This document shows, piece after piece, positions 8,081 through 17,639 of a stretch of 64,000 bases of DNA. Both the position numbers and the translations under genes were made by a program. Source of the stretch: an uncultured Bacteroidota bacterium (GTDB lineage Bacteria; Bacteroidota; Bacteroidia; Flavobacteriales_F; PHOS-HE28); contig CADEDY010000003.1 of assembly GCA_902826215.1 (NCBI GenBank), forward strand, positions 87,289-151,288, read 5' to 3'. The notes beneath the pieces were generated by a model. It saw only the letters and a program-made list of their open reading frames with translations, was not told where the DNA came from and did not search any database. How positions within the stretch are numbered: the stretch's first letter is position 1; the number at the start of each line of letters is the position of its first letter.

Positions 8081-9544
8081 TCACTTGGTGGTGAAATATC
8101 GCCGCTCGAGCCAAAGCATGACCGCACCCGTCGCCAACAACAATGCGAACGGGAAAACGTGCATCATGAAACGCCATTCGGCCATCTTCAATCCCAATGG
8201 ATAGATGAAGATCATGTACAGCAGGACGATAGGTGTCCATAGAGCCAGGAAAGAGGAGGCTCGCCGCCATTTCCGGATCGATACGAACGCCACGATGCAC
8301 CCCACGACGAAGGAGTAGATGTACATGGCCGATTGCAAGGCCTTGAACAGCTTCATCCAAGGTGGTTGCGTCCAGTACGGGTGGCAATAGAGTGTTTCTG
8401 TTCCGTTCTGGATCACCATGTGCCGGATCATGAGGAAGCGGCTCAGAACATGGTGGGTGAATGGGGCGCCGACCCGATGCAGCTCAGTATAACGCTCCAA
8501 TGTCGCATTGGCTTTGCGGATGGCAGCTGCGGAGTCCCCAGGGCTGAGCCTTTGTTCCCAAGCGGGGCGGATCAGTTCACTGACCATGCGCAAACTGTCC
8601 GGTGTGTAACCAGGAGCGTATGCATAGCTCGGGGGCGGGTGCGCTGCCCGACCTGCATCATCCAAGTCCGCTGCAGCGTGCCATAGGCCGTACCAACGAA
8701 TGTCCGCTCCGGGCTCCCACCAGATGTAATTGCCCCCGTAACCTTGAAGGAAACGCATGAGGTAGCCCAAGGGGCGATCCGCGATCTCATCGGGCATCAT
8801 GCCTTGATTGGTCAACAGGTTCAGCTCGTGGTTCACACGCCAGTTGCGCGCCACCCACGCGGACTCCACCACGCTGAAGGGCAGGAGGAAAAAGACGAGT
8901 GCTCGAATGGATCCGCTCTTTCCCCAGTGCATGAATACCAGGGTCACGGCCGGGATCATTAGCAATGCAGCCACCGGGCGGATGAAGATCACCCACGTAA
9001 GGAAGAGCCCTGCCAAGGCCATCAAGCCCATGTTCTTGCGGTCCAAGGCTTGTTGGAATACGAATGCTTGGAGGATGATCACGGACGCAGCCAAGCTGTC
9101 CGAAGACATGGAGGAATCATACCACGAAGAGAAGGTGCTGAAACCGAACAGCACATACGTGGCCCAAGCCGCGCGCACGGATCCGGACATGCGCAGGGCG
9201 ATCAAAGCAAGCAGATAGACGCTGATACCGGAAAGGAACCACTGGAACACCACCATGGCATCGCGACTTGCCACGCGTGAGAGGAACATCCGGAAGACGA
9301 AATAAGGTGCACCGACCCCGGGCATGCGATAATCCGGATCATACTCACCACCGTTCAACACGTTATCGATCGGGTCGAAATAACTGTGCGTGTCCGGCGT
9401 CTCCATGTACCACCGCCCTTCGGTGCCGTTCCGTTCCGCCTCGCACAGTTTGAATTCCACGTACACCCCACGCCACAACAGGGCAAGTAGAATGAACAGG
9501 AGCCAACGTCGCTCCAGCAAAGTGGTTCCGTCCAACGGCTTCAT
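8081..9544 (-). CDS. Multi-pass membrane glycosyltransferase (GT-C/ArnT-PMT-like)
   Basis: 487-aa integral membrane protein with about 10 or more hydrophobic helices. After the first helix (about 13-28) comes a periplasmic loop with METPDTHSYFDPIDNVLNGG, resembling the PDSxxYxxxAxxLxxG signature of GT39/ArnT-type transferases that use polyprenyl-phosphate sugars. Acceptor and sugar are unknown. It is divergent from the aminosugar/GT2 cassette starting at 9755, and that GT2 is of the type that makes polyprenyl-phosphate sugars, so a donor-enzyme relationship is plausible but unproven. The ATG at 9544 is preferred (MKPLDGTTLLERRW); an ATG at 9595 would add 17 residues. Confidence 0.75.
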   Translation of the reverse strand: MKPLDGTTLLERRWLLFILLALLWRGVYVEFKLCEAERNGTEGRWYMETPDTHSYFDPIDNVLNGGEYDPDYRMPGVGAPYFVFRMFLSRVASRDAMVVFQWFLSGISVYLLALIALRMSGSVRAAWATYVLFGFSTFSSWYDSSMSSDSLAASVIILQAFVFQQALDRKNMGLMALAGLFLTWVIFIRPVAALLMIPAVTLVFMHWGKSGSIRALVFFLLPFSVVESAWVARNWRVNHELNLLTNQGMMPDEIADRPLGYLMRFLQGYGGNYIWWEPGADIRWYGLWHAAADLDDAGRAAHPPPSYAYAPGYTPDSLRMVSELIRPAWEQRLSPGDSAAAIRKANATLERYTELHRVGAPFTHHVLSRFLMIRHMVIQNGTETLYCHPYWTQPPWMKLFKALQSAMYIYSFVVGCIVAFVSIRKWRRASSFLALWTPIVLLYMIFIYPLGLKMAEWRFMMHVFPFALLLATGAVMLWLERRYFTTK

Positions 9545-9754
9545 ACGCTCAGCAAGCTTACCGCTAATGTGACCTTCCGGTCCGCTTCCCGCCATGCTCT
9601 GTGAACATCGTCGTGTTCAACGGACCGGACGCCTTGCACGGCGCGGTCTTGAACGTGCGAACAACCGGTCGTTGATCAACTGTTGAATCGGTCCGTCAAC
9701 CGCGCTCATCGCCTTGCTACTTTTCGGCACTTTGGGCGAGCACCGCCTGCTTCC

Positions 9755-10879
9755 ATGGGCCATTTTCCTATTCAGACCGCCGATCCGCGTGCGGGCTATC
9801 TGGCATTGCGCCCGGAGATCGACGCAGCGATCCGGTCCGTTCTTGAGGGCCCTGGCTACATACTTGGTGATGCGGTCGCTCGATTCGAGGCGGAATTCGC
9901 TGCGTACATCGGTGTTTCGCACGGGATAGGTGTGAACAACGGCACGGATGCGTTGCACTTGGCATTGCGGGCAGTTGGCATCGGGGCAGGTGATGAAGTG
10001 ATCACCGTTTCACATACGGCCGTTGCTACGGTCACGGCCATTGCCATGGCAGGTGCAACTCCGGTGCTTGCGGATGTGGATCCCCGAACTCGCACGATCG
10101 ACCCCGCGTTGGTGGAAGAACTCATCACTCCCGCGACCAAAGCAGTGATCGCCGTACATCTGTATGGTCATCCAGCGCATTTGGAAGAACTCTTGTTGTT
10201 GTGCGATCGTCATGGTCTTGTTCTGGTCGAGGATTGCGCACAAAGTCACGGCGCCGAATGGAAGCGCCGAAGAACAGGCTCGTTCGGACGGGTCGCCGCA
10301 TTCAGTTTCTACCCCACCAAGAACCTCGGTGCCATTGGCGACGCAGGGATGGTCGTGACCGATGATCCGAAACTGGCCTCACAACTTCGGCTTATACGTC
10401 AGTATGGTTGGGACCGACCACAGTATAGTCTCGTGCCTGGTTGGAACACGCGGCTCGACCCCGTTCAAGCTGCCATTCTCTCGGTGAAGCTGAAGCATCT
10501 GGATGCACATACCGCGCGTCGAAGAGCACTCGCTGCGAACTACGTTGCTCAATTGGCTGACCTTCCATTGACCATGCCGATCCAACGGGATGATGCCAAG
10601 CATGTGTACCATCTCTTCGTTGTGGAGGCGCGTGACAAGCACACGCGGGATGGGTTACGAGAACATCTCATGGAACAGGGCATCAACGCGGGTATCCACT
10701 ATCCGTTCGGGGTCCATCAACAACCGGCCTATGCCGGGAAACTGCGCACAGGATCCATGGGTATGACCGAGCAATTGGCACAAACAGTATTGTCCCTGCC
10801 GTTGTACCCCGAACTCTCCGACACGGATCATGGGATCGTGTGCAGAAAAGTGCGCGCCTTCTTCGAAGCTGAACGATGA
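9755..10879 (+). CDS. DegT/DnrJ/EryC1/StrS (FdtB/QdtB-like) sugar aminotransferase
   Basis: PLP enzyme that aminates a nucleotide-linked keto sugar. 374 aa. The PLP lysine is K189 in SFYPTKNLGAIGDAG, with the cofactor-binding VEDCAQSHGA just upstream and NNGTDALHLAL near the N-terminus. It is immediately followed by an FdtA-type 3,4-ketoisomerase, so the substrate is most likely a dTDP-3-keto-6-deoxyhexose and the product a 3-amino-3,6-dideoxyhexose; this rests on that pairing. The ATG at 9755 starts MGHFPIQTADPR. Its TGA overlaps the next ATG by 4 bases (10876-10879). The gene is the first of a four-gene unit. TACTTTTC at 9718-9725 is a weak -7 candidate. Confidence 0.9.
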   Translation: MGHFPIQTADPRAGYLALRPEIDAAIRSVLEGPGYILGDAVARFEAEFAAYIGVSHGIGVNNGTDALHLALRAVGIGAGDEVITVSHTAVATVTAIAMAGATPVLADVDPRTRTIDPALVEELITPATKAVIAVHLYGHPAHLEELLLLCDRHGLVLVEDCAQSHGAEWKRRRTGSFGRVAAFSFYPTKNLGAIGDAGMVVTDDPKLASQLRLIRQYGWDRPQYSLVPGWNTRLDPVQAAILSVKLKHLDAHTARRRALAANYVAQLADLPLTMPIQRDDAKHVYHLFVVEARDKHTRDGLREHLMEQGINAGIHYPFGVHQQPAYAGKLRTGSMGMTEQLAQTVLSLPLYPELSDTDHGIVCRKVRAFFEAER

Positions 10880-11304
10880 ACCGAAACACGATCAGCTCGT
10901 TGAGGGTCATCGACCTCCAACAGCATGCGCGAGACGGCGGTGTGCTAACGGTGATCCCGGATACCGGCAGCAACGGCTTGGGCATAACGGTGCGGCGAGT
11001 TTTCACGGTAACGGATGTGCCCTCGGGCGGAGTCCGTGGAGACCATGCGCACCGGGATTGTACCCAAGTGGTCGTGTGCCTTCAGGGAAGTGTCAGCATC
11101 CGAGTGGATGATGGTAAGGAAGCAGTAACCGTGCTGTTGGATAACGCAAGCAAGGCATTGTCCATTCCACCAGGCCTCTGGAACCACTTGACCTTCGCGG
11201 GTCCCGAAACGGTTATTGCTGTTTTCTGTGACCAACCCTACACCGACGCCGATTACTTGCGAGATCGATCGGCCTACATGATCTACAAAGGCGTGCATCC
11301 ATGA
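10876..11304 (+). CDS. FdtA/QdtA-like sugar 3,4-ketoisomerase (cupin, WxcM-like)
   Basis: 142-aa cupin of the WxcM/FdtA group, which converts dTDP-4-keto-6-deoxyglucose to the 3-keto isomer. The metal-free cupin core carries RGDHAHRDCTQVVVCLQGSV, with the two conserved His of the FdtA active site, followed by IPPGLWNHLTF. Overlaps the aminotransferase stop and the methyltransferase start by ATGA on both sides, so the three are translationally coupled. The usual third partner, an FdtC/QdtC acetyltransferase, is not present in this window. Confidence 0.88.
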   Translation: MNRNTISSLRVIDLQQHARDGGVLTVIPDTGSNGLGITVRRVFTVTDVPSGGVRGDHAHRDCTQVVVCLQGSVSIRVDDGKEAVTVLLDNASKALSIPPGLWNHLTFAGPETVIAVFCDQPYTDADYLRDRSAYMIYKGVHP

Positions 11305-12044
11305 GCGAGGGAATGGAAAGTGTGGAGTACACGCTCATGGAGGAGTTGGAAAGTACCATGTGGTGGTACCATGGGCTGCACGCCAATATCCTGTCCGCCT
11401 TGGCCAAGTTCACCCCGAACATGCACGACCTGTTGGATGCAGGCTGTGGTACAGGAGGGATGTTACAGGCCATTCGCGCTCAACATCCGTTGGTTGTACT
11501 GCACGGGCTCGACATTTCGGAGCAAGCCTGTAGCGCAGCTCGGGCGAAATCAGGTGCCGAGGTCCGTTTGGGGTCGGTGGATGCCTTGCCACATGATGAT
11601 CGATCCATCGATGCCATGATCAGCCTGGATGTGCTCGGGTATGATATGGACGTGGAAGCGGCGGTCGCTGGGTTCTTTCGGGTATTGCGTCCTGGAGGGC
11701 ATTTGGTGCTCAATCTAGCGGCGTACCAGTGGATGCTGTCCTACCACGACCGTGCTGTGGGTCAGTCGCATCGGTATACGCGAAGTGCGGCCATGGAATT
11801 GCTTCAACGGCATGGCTTCAAGTTGCGATTCGCCACGTATTGGAACACCATACTCTTCCCCTTGATGGTGGCACAACGCAAACTCTCCGCAAAGGAAGCC
11901 CCAAGCGATGTGCGACCGTTCCACCCCTTGGTGAACAACGCGTTCAAAACCTGCTTGTCTATGGAGCGTGCATTCACCTCGCGCGGGGTAGCATTGCCCT
12001 TCGGCGGATCAGTACTCTTAATTGCCCAGCGCCCAACAGAATGA
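11301..12044 (+). CDS. Class I SAM-dependent methyltransferase
   Basis: 247-aa Rossmann-fold methyltransferase. Motif I is LLDAGCGTGG (about residues 43-52), the acidic loop follows at HGLDIS, and motif IV is near DAMISLDVLGY. The N-terminal MWWYHGLHANI resembles the HWWFxxRR element of methyltransferases found in polysaccharide clusters. The substrate is not known. Position between a 3-aminosugar pathway and a GT2 suggests either N-methylation of the aminosugar (as in macrolide dideoxysugar pathways) or modification of a lipid-linked sugar. Four-base overlaps at both ends (11301-11304, 12041-12044) show tight coupling. Confidence 0.85.
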   Translation: MSEGMESVEYTLMEELESTMWWYHGLHANILSALAKFTPNMHDLLDAGCGTGGMLQAIRAQHPLVVLHGLDISEQACSAARAKSGAEVRLGSVDALPHDDRSIDAMISLDVLGYDMDVEAAVAGFFRVLRPGGHLVLNLAAYQWMLSYHDRAVGQSHRYTRSAAMELLQRHGFKLRFATYWNTILFPLMVAQRKLSAKEAPSDVRPFHPLVNNAFKTCLSMERAFTSRGVALPFGGSVLLIAQRPTE

Positions 12045-12964
12045 TCACGCTCTCGATCGTCATTCCTGTTTATAACGGAGCCACGAGCATTGAGCGGTTG
12101 GTGCGTGAGTTGGCCGGATTGAAGGTCGACGGAGGGCTAGAGATCGTGCTTGTCAACGATTGTAGCACGGACAATAGTTGGGCGATCATCGACAGGCTTG
12201 CACGGGAAGCCCCCGTCCCCGTGATCGCCTTGGACCTCTCCAGGAACTTCGGTGAACACAATGCGGTCATGGCCGGCTATGAGGCGAGCAGCGGCGCATA
12301 CATCATCAACATCGACGATGATTTCCAGAACCCGCCAAGCGAAGTGTTGAAGGTGTTGGACTTTGCCCGAACGAACCCGCGATTCGATATCATCTACACG
12401 AAGTATCAGCGCAAACAGCACAATTTCTTCCGCAACTTAGGTAGCAAGTTCAACGATCGGATGGCTACGATCCTCTTGGATAAACCGAAAGGATTGTACC
12501 TCTCCAGTTTCAGGTGCGTGAACCGTTTTCTGTGCGAAAGGATCCTCGACTATCAGGGCCCTTATCCGTATATTGATGGGATCATACTGGAGCGCACACA
12601 GCGCATCGGTGTCATCACTGTGCAACACGCACCTCGAGCCGAAGGTCGCAGCAGCTACACCTTGCGTAAACTGATCCGGCTGTGGCTCTTCATGTTCGTC
12701 AACTTTTCGGTGATGCCGCTGCGGATCAGCAGCATCATGGGCTTCATCATCAGCGGCGTAGGCTTCATCATGGCCTTGGTGGTGATCTTCGAGAGCCTTG
12801 TTCTGGGCACGCCGCAAGGCTGGCCATCCATTGCTGCCGGAATTCTGGTCTTCGCAGGTATACAGCTCATCATGCTCGGTCTCATCGGCGAATACCTTGG
12901 GCGACTGTACCTCATGCAAAAGGGAAAGCCTCAGTACATCGTGAGGACCAAAGTGACTGGTTGA
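12041..12964 (+). CDS. Membrane-anchored GT2 glycosyltransferase (DPM1/ArnC/GtrB-like)
   Basis: 307 aa. The N-terminal GT-A domain starts LSIVIPVYNG and carries VNDCSTDNS and the metal-binding NIDDDFQNPP. Two C-terminal hydrophobic helices (about 228-290) end in the typical GEYLGRLYLMQKGKPQYIV. Enzymes with this architecture transfer a sugar from a nucleotide donor to polyprenyl phosphate at the inner membrane. The true start is the ATG at 12041 inside the 4-base overlap; a longer open frame reaches into the methyltransferase gene, where it is only a shadow. Last gene of the cassette; the Fic gene converges 28 bases downstream. Confidence 0.92.
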   Translation: MITLSIVIPVYNGATSIERLVRELAGLKVDGGLEIVLVNDCSTDNSWAIIDRLAREAPVPVIALDLSRNFGEHNAVMAGYEASSGAYIINIDDDFQNPPSEVLKVLDFARTNPRFDIIYTKYQRKQHNFFRNLGSKFNDRMATILLDKPKGLYLSSFRCVNRFLCERILDYQGPYPYIDGIILERTQRIGVITVQHAPRAEGRSSYTLRKLIRLWLFMFVNFSVMPLRISSIMGFIISGVGFIMALVVIFESLVLGTPQGWPSIAAGILVFAGIQLIMLGLIGEYLGRLYLMQKGKPQYIVRTKVTG

Positions 12965-12992
12965 GCAGTTCCTGGTCGTTGCCCCGCTTCCA

Positions 12993-13964
12993 CTATTTGG
13001 ACATACGGTATTCCGCTCGTCGTTTAGTGCCCGATAATTCCACGATGCCTTTCGAGACCGCTTCAGCAAGGTCCCTGCTGGCCGTTGCCGTGGATAGTTC
13101 GGGGAACATGCTCATATATTCCTTGCGTTGGAATGAGCGGTTCGTGGCAAGGTCCAAGAACAGCCCTATCCGTTGAAGACCAGTGCGCATCGGATCAGGA
13201 GCGGCGAGAAGTTCGGCCAAAGCTTCGTCGATCCGCTCCAATAGGTACGCGATGAAATCGCCGCAATCCCCGCGTCGGTCCGCGTACTCCAAGGCGGCAT
13301 AATACGCTGGTTGGGTCCGTTGGATGAAGGCTTCCACGGGTAGGTAGGCGAAGACGGGCCAGTAGGCCATAAGCATCCGTCTCTGCCACAAACGAGCTAA
13401 GCGACCGTTGCCAGCAGTGAAAGGGCGCAGGTAGACCAGACCGAAATGAAGCGCGCAACTGGTCAATAGGGCAGGGAAGTCATCTTCTTCTGCGTAGCGC
13501 AAGAGTTCTTGAACATTCACCGGTAGATCGTGGGCACTCGCGGTGCGAAGCGGCTCGGGGTCGCCGTAGAGCACGTCCATAGGCCCCGTCCGGAAATGGC
13601 CAGCATCCAAAGCCAAGCCGTGCATCAACACACCATGCGCATGTCGAAGGTCGTGCTCCACGAAAGGGTCCAACTCAGCCACCAAGGTGTGGGCGCGGTG
13701 GGTGTTCACGGCCTCAAGCGCGGCAGAGCCCTCCGGTGCGGTGCCGTGCTGGTCCACCAGTTCAGCCACGGGCAAAGCGTCCAAAGTGCTCCCCTCGATG
13801 GCCAAGGTGCCGTGTACCACGCTGACGTGATAGGCTTTTTCAAGGTCAAGGGCAGGCTTGTGCAAGTGCCTGGCGTGGACCTCTCCAAGCCGATGATGGA
13901 TCGTGGCGAGCAGGCTAAGCATGCGAGGGCTGATCGAGTAGTAAGTGAGGCTTGCAACGTCCAT
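12993..13964 (-). CDS. Fic/DOC family protein with substituted catalytic motif and C-terminal winged helix
   Basis: 323 aa. An N-terminal inhibitory-helix motif TLAIEG (53-58, matching [S/T]xxxE[G/N]) precedes the Fic core. The active-site loop reads RPFTAGNGRLAR at 180-191, whereas active AMP-transferring Fic proteins have HPFx[D/E]GNGRxxR. His is therefore Arg (codon CGC) and the metal-binding Asp/Glu is Ala, while the anion-binding GNGR remains. The C-terminal ~60 residues (FLDLATNRSF onward) look like a winged helix. Known family members attach AMP to proteins; this one is predicted not to by the usual mechanism. No separate antitoxin ORF is evident. A 12-bp palindrome lies 8 bases before the ATG. 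Confidence 0.88.
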   Translation of the reverse strand: MDVASLTYYSISPRMLSLLATIHHRLGEVHARHLHKPALDLEKAYHVSVVHGTLAIEGSTLDALPVAELVDQHGTAPEGSAALEAVNTHRAHTLVAELDPFVEHDLRHAHGVLMHGLALDAGHFRTGPMDVLYGDPEPLRTASAHDLPVNVQELLRYAEEDDFPALLTSCALHFGLVYLRPFTAGNGRLARLWQRRMLMAYWPVFAYLPVEAFIQRTQPAYYAALEYADRRGDCGDFIAYLLERIDEALAELLAAPDPMRTGLQRIGLFLDLATNRSFQRKEYMSMFPELSTATASRDLAEAVSKGIVELSGTKRRAEYRMSK

Positions 13965-13971
13965 TTTATAG

Positions 13972-13999
13972 TATCATATGATATTAACAAAGGTATCAT
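13972..13999. promoter_or_regulatory. Palindromic operator candidate upstream of fic
   Basis: TATCATATGATA (13972-13983) is a perfect 12-bp palindrome in an AT-rich patch inside GC-rich DNA. A third half-site TATCAT follows at 13994-13999, 22 bp (two helical turns) from the first. It sits 8 bases upstream of the fic ATG, where a repressor would block transcription. The winged helix of the Fic protein is a possible binder. Confidence 0.45.
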
Positions 14000-14192
14000 T
14001 GGTATGGATCGAATGGGATATCCGTTTCAGATAACAAGAACCCGAACCCCCGTCCCCAACGGGATCGAGGCATGCTAATGGGGCATACATCCACTTGGAT
14101 CGCAGGGTTTTACGAGGATGATCGTAGCAAAACCGGATCCAGCGGGGGATATAGAAATCAGGTGACCCCAGAGAAATTTCCTTCAACACCAG

Positions 14193-14222
14193 TTGGTTCG
14201 AAAGTGAATCCCGTTACCTTTG
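14193..14222 (+). promoter_or_regulatory. Promoter of the rpsL (str) operon
   Basis: TTGG (14193-14196), an 18-base spacer and TACCTTTG (14215-14222) match the Bacteroidota -33/-7 pattern. The predicted start lies about 55 bases before the rpsL ATG. This is the only clear promoter found ahead of the long ribosomal cluster. Confidence 0.65.
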
Positions 14223-14282
14223 CAGCCCGTTTTTCGCCTAGGAATAGGTGCATCAACCTGAAAGTCAAGACGAAAGGAGCTC

Positions 14283-14681
<399 letters not shown>

Positions 14682-14701
14682 TCTGTCATTGAACAGCAGC
14701 C

Positions 14702-15166
14702 ATGCGCAAAAAGACAGTCAAGCACACCACGCTCCCCGACCCCAAGTTCGGTGACGTGCAAGTGACCAAGTTCGTGAACAACTTGATGTACGACGGTAAG
14801 AAGAGTAAGTCCTTGGACATCTTCTACAACGCCATCGAAATCGTTGCCGAAAAGAGCGGTGAGGACGGTCTGGAGATATTCCGGAAAGCCCTTACGAACG
14901 TTACACCACAAGTGGAAGTGCGCAGTCGTCGTGTAGGCGGTGCGAATTTTCAGATCCCACAGGCGGTTCGCGAGGACCGCAAGAAGAGCCTCGCGATGAA
15001 GTGGTTGATCGGCTACGCCCGCAACCGCAACGAACGGAGCATGGCGAACAAGCTCGCGAATGAGATCCTCGCCGCTTCGAAGGAAGAAGGAGGAGCATTC
15101 AAGAAGAAGGAAGAGATCCACAAGATGGCCGAGGCGAACAAAGCGTTCAGCCACTTCCGCTTCTGA
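14702..15166 (+). CDS. rpsG: 30S ribosomal protein S7
   Basis: 154 aa. Nucleates assembly of the 30S head and contacts the exit site. The sequence [18 protein letters not shown] and the [11 protein letters not shown] loop are typical. It lies 20 bases after rpsL and has the start context GCCATG. In other bacteria S7 represses its own str mRNA; no equivalent structure was obvious here. Confidence 0.98.
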   Translation: MRKKTVKHTTLPDPKFGDVQVTKFVNNLMYDGKKSKSLDIFYNAIEIVAEKSGEDGLEIFRKALTNVTPQVEVRSRRVGGANFQIPQAVREDRKKSLAMKWLIGYARNRNERSMANKLANEILAASKEEGGAFKKKEEIHKMAEANKAFSHFRF

Positions 15167-15190
15167 TAACGACGGTAGAGCACGAGATCA

Positions 15191-17299
15191 ATGGCCAAAA
15201 GGGACCTAGCATATACGCGGAACATCGGCATCATGGCCCACATCGATGCGGGCAAGACGACGACGTCCGAGCGCATCCTGTACTATACGGGTCTTGTACA
15301 CAAGATCGGTGAGGTGCACGACGGTGCTGCCACGATGGATTGGATGGCGCAGGAGCAGGAGCGTGGCATCACGATCACCAGCGCTGCTACCACAACCAGC
15401 TGGAAGTACCGCGACCAGACCTACAAGATCAACCTGATCGACACCCCGGGCCACGTGGACTTCACCGTAGAGGTGGAGCGCAGCCTTCGTGTGTTGGACG
15501 GCGCTGTGGCCCTGTTCTGTGCTGTTGGTGGCGTTGAGCCCCAAAGCGAGACCGTGTGGCGCCAAGCGAACAAGTACAAAGTGCCACGTATCGGCTTCGT
15601 GAACAAGATGGACCGCAGTGGTGCCGACTTCTTCAACGTGGTGAAGCAGATCCGTGAGCGTCTGGGTGCGAACCCTGTTCCCCTGCAAGTCCCGATCGGT
15701 GCAGAAGCCGATTTCAAAGGTGTGGTCGATCTTATCAACAACCGCGGAATGGTGTGGAACGAAGCTGATCAGGGCATGACCTGGAGCGAAGTTCCGATCC
15801 CAGAGGATCTGAAGGAGACGGTGAAGGAGTGGCGCGACAAGCTCATTGAAGCTGTTGCCGAGAGCGACGACAAGTTGATGGAGAAGTATTTCTCCGATCC
15901 CGATAGCTTGACCGAGGATGAAGTGATGGCTGCGATCCGCAAGAGCGCGATCAACATGAGCATCACGCCGATCCTCTGCGGTAGCGCCTTCAAGAACAAG
16001 GGCGTGCAGACCATGCTAGACGCGGTGATGGCCTACTTGCCTAGCCCAATGGATATCGAGGCCGTGACCGGTATCGATCCACGTACGGATGCAGAAGTGT
16101 TGCGCCGTCCTGATCCTGCTGAACCATTTGCAGGCTTGGCATTCAAGATCGCCACCGACCCCTTCGTAGGGCGTTTGGCATTCTTCCGTGCATACAGCGG
16201 TGTGCTGGAGGCCGGTAGCTATGTGCTCAACACCCGTAGCGACAAGAAAGAGCGCATCAGCCGTATTTTCCAAATGCACTCCAACAAGCAGAATGCGGTC
16301 GACCAGATCGCGGCTGGTGACATTGGAGCAGCTGTTGGTTTCAAGGACATCCGTACCGGTGACACTTTGTGCGCCGAGGAGCATCCGATCATTCTGGAGA
16401 GCATGAGCTTCCCAGAACCGGTGATCGGTATTGCTGTGGAGCCGAAGACCCAAGCTGACCTGGATAAGATGGGTGCTGCTTTGGCGAAACTCGCCGAAGA
16501 GGATCCGACATTCAAAGTTCATACGGACGAAGACACCGGCCAGACCGTGATCAGCGGAATGGGCGAGTTGCACTTGGAGATCCTGGTGGACCGCATGAAG
16601 CGCGAGTTCAAAGTGGAGTGCAACCAAGGTGCGCCACAGGTGAAGTACAAGGAGGCCATCAGCGGCACCGTGGAACACCGTGAGTTGTACAAAAAGCAGA
16701 CAGGTGGTCGCGGTAAGTTCGCTGACATCCATGTGCGCATCGAACCACAGACCGATCCTGAGAAGACGGGCTTGGAGTTCATCGATGAGATCAAGGGTGG
16801 TTCCATCCCGAAGGAATTCATCGGACCTGTTCAAAAGGGCTTCGAAGGTTCCTTGAAGAACGGTGTTCTCGCTGGTTATCCAATGGAAAGCCTGAAAGTG
16901 ACCCTGTACGATGGATCCTTCCACAACGTGGATTCCGATGCCTTGAGCTTCGAGATCTGCGCGAAGTCGGCCTTCCGTACAGCCATCCCGAAGTGTAAGC
17001 CGGTACTGCTCGAGCCGATCATGAAGATCGAGGTGATCACACCGGAAGAGAACATGGGTGATATCGTAGGTGACCTCAACCGTCGCCGTGGTACAATCGT
17101 GGGCATGGAGGACCGTGCCGGCGCGAAAGCCATCAAGGGCACTGTGCCGTTGAGCGAGATGTTCGGTTACGTGACCTCGTTGCGTACGCTCTCCAGCGGC
17201 CGCGCTAGTAGCACCATGGAATTCAGTCATTACGTACCAGCACCCAACAACGTGACCGAAGCCGTTTTGGCCAAGGTGCGTGGAAAGGTTTCAGCATAA
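15191..17299 (+). CDS. fusA: Elongation factor G
   Basis: 702-aa translocation GTPase with all five domains. The P-loop is [13 protein letters not shown] (about 16-28), switch II is DTPGHVDF, and [10 protein letters not shown] gives base recognition. Domain IV contains the GGRGKFADI region and the C-terminus has [13 protein letters not shown]. Third gene of the str operon, 24 bases after rpsG. No tuf gene follows, unlike in E. coli; rpsJ comes next. Confidence 0.98.
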   Translation: MAKRDLAYTRNIGIMAHIDAGKTTTSERILYYTGLVHKIGEVHDGAATMDWMAQEQERGITITSAATTTSWKYRDQTYKINLIDTPGHVDFTVEVERSLRVLDGAVALFCAVGGVEPQSETVWRQANKYKVPRIGFVNKMDRSGADFFNVVKQIRERLGANPVPLQVPIGAEADFKGVVDLINNRGMVWNEADQGMTWSEVPIPEDLKETVKEWRDKLIEAVAESDDKLMEKYFSDPDSLTEDEVMAAIRKSAINMSITPILCGSAFKNKGVQTMLDAVMAYLPSPMDIEAVTGIDPRTDAEVLRRPDPAEPFAGLAFKIATDPFVGRLAFFRAYSGVLEAGSYVLNTRSDKKERISRIFQMHSNKQNAVDQIAAGDIGAAVGFKDIRTGDTLCAEEHPIILESMSFPEPVIGIAVEPKTQADLDKMGAALAKLAEEDPTFKVHTDEDTGQTVISGMGELHLEILVDRMKREFKVECNQGAPQVKYKEAISGTVEHRELYKKQTGGRGKFADIHVRIEPQTDPEKTGLEFIDEIKGGSIPKEFIGPVQKGFEGSLKNGVLAGYPMESLKVTLYDGSFHNVDSDALSFEICAKSAFRTAIPKCKPVLLEPIMKIEVITPEENMGDIVGDLNRRRGTIVGMEDRAGAKAIKGTVPLSEMFGYVTSLRTLSSGRASSTMEFSHYVPAPNNVTEAVLAKVRGKVSA

Positions 17300-17314
17300 C
17301 CCCGCAAACAAGCG

Positions 17315-17620
17315 ATGACCCAAAAGATCAGGATCAAGCTGCGGTCGTACGATCACAACCTCGTCGACAAGAGCGCCGAGAAGATCGTAAAGACGGTGAA
17401 GAGCACGGGCGCTGTCGTCAGTGGTCCCATTCCACTGCCGACGCACAAGCGCATGTTCACAGTGCTCCGCTCGCCGCACGTCAACAAGAAGGCGCGCGAG
17501 CAGTTCCAACTGTGCAGTTACAAACGCATGATGGACATCTATAGCTCGTCCTCCAAGACGATCGATGCCCTGATGAAGCTGGAACTCCCCAGCGGCGTGG
17601 ATGTGGAGATCAAGGTCTGA
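17315..17620 (+). CDS. rpsJ: 30S ribosomal protein S10
   Basis: 101 aa with the [15 protein letters not shown] start and the [20 protein letters not shown] loop region of the family. 30S head protein, also a NusB partner in antitermination. Follows fusA by only 15 bases, so the str and S10 groups are probably one transcript. Confidence 0.98.
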   Translation: MTQKIRIKLRSYDHNLVDKSAEKIVKTVKSTGAVVSGPIPLPTHKRMFTVLRSPHVNKKAREQFQLCSYKRMMDIYSSSSKTIDALMKLELPSGVDVEIKV

Positions 17621-17639
17621 CCGATAGCACCACAGAGCC

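Larger units (their letters stand above)
13965..14282. other. 318-bp divergent intergenic region between fic and rpsL
   Basis: Holds the Fic-proximal palindrome (13972-13983), an extra TATCAT half-site (13994-13999), and near its right end the rpsL promoter (14193-14222) with a 60-base leader. No gene or RNA could be supported in the middle part; short open frames there are overlaps from neighbouring genes. Confidence 0.6.

Noticed and set aside
11729..12040. Longer N-terminus for the GT2 gene
   Set aside because: These codons overlap the methyltransferase in another frame; the GT-A domain begins exactly at ATG 12041 within a 4-base overlap.
12965..14282. Fic toxin-antitoxin pair with a separate antitoxin gene
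   Set aside because: No small open frame with an antitoxin-like inhibitory motif is adjacent; the inhibitory motif is within the Fic protein itself.
16016..17230. 404-codon minus-strand frame inside fusA
   Set aside because: Antisense shadow of EF-G, with no recognisable motif or start signal; the same applies to 18244-19242, 19097-19936 and 30636-31955.
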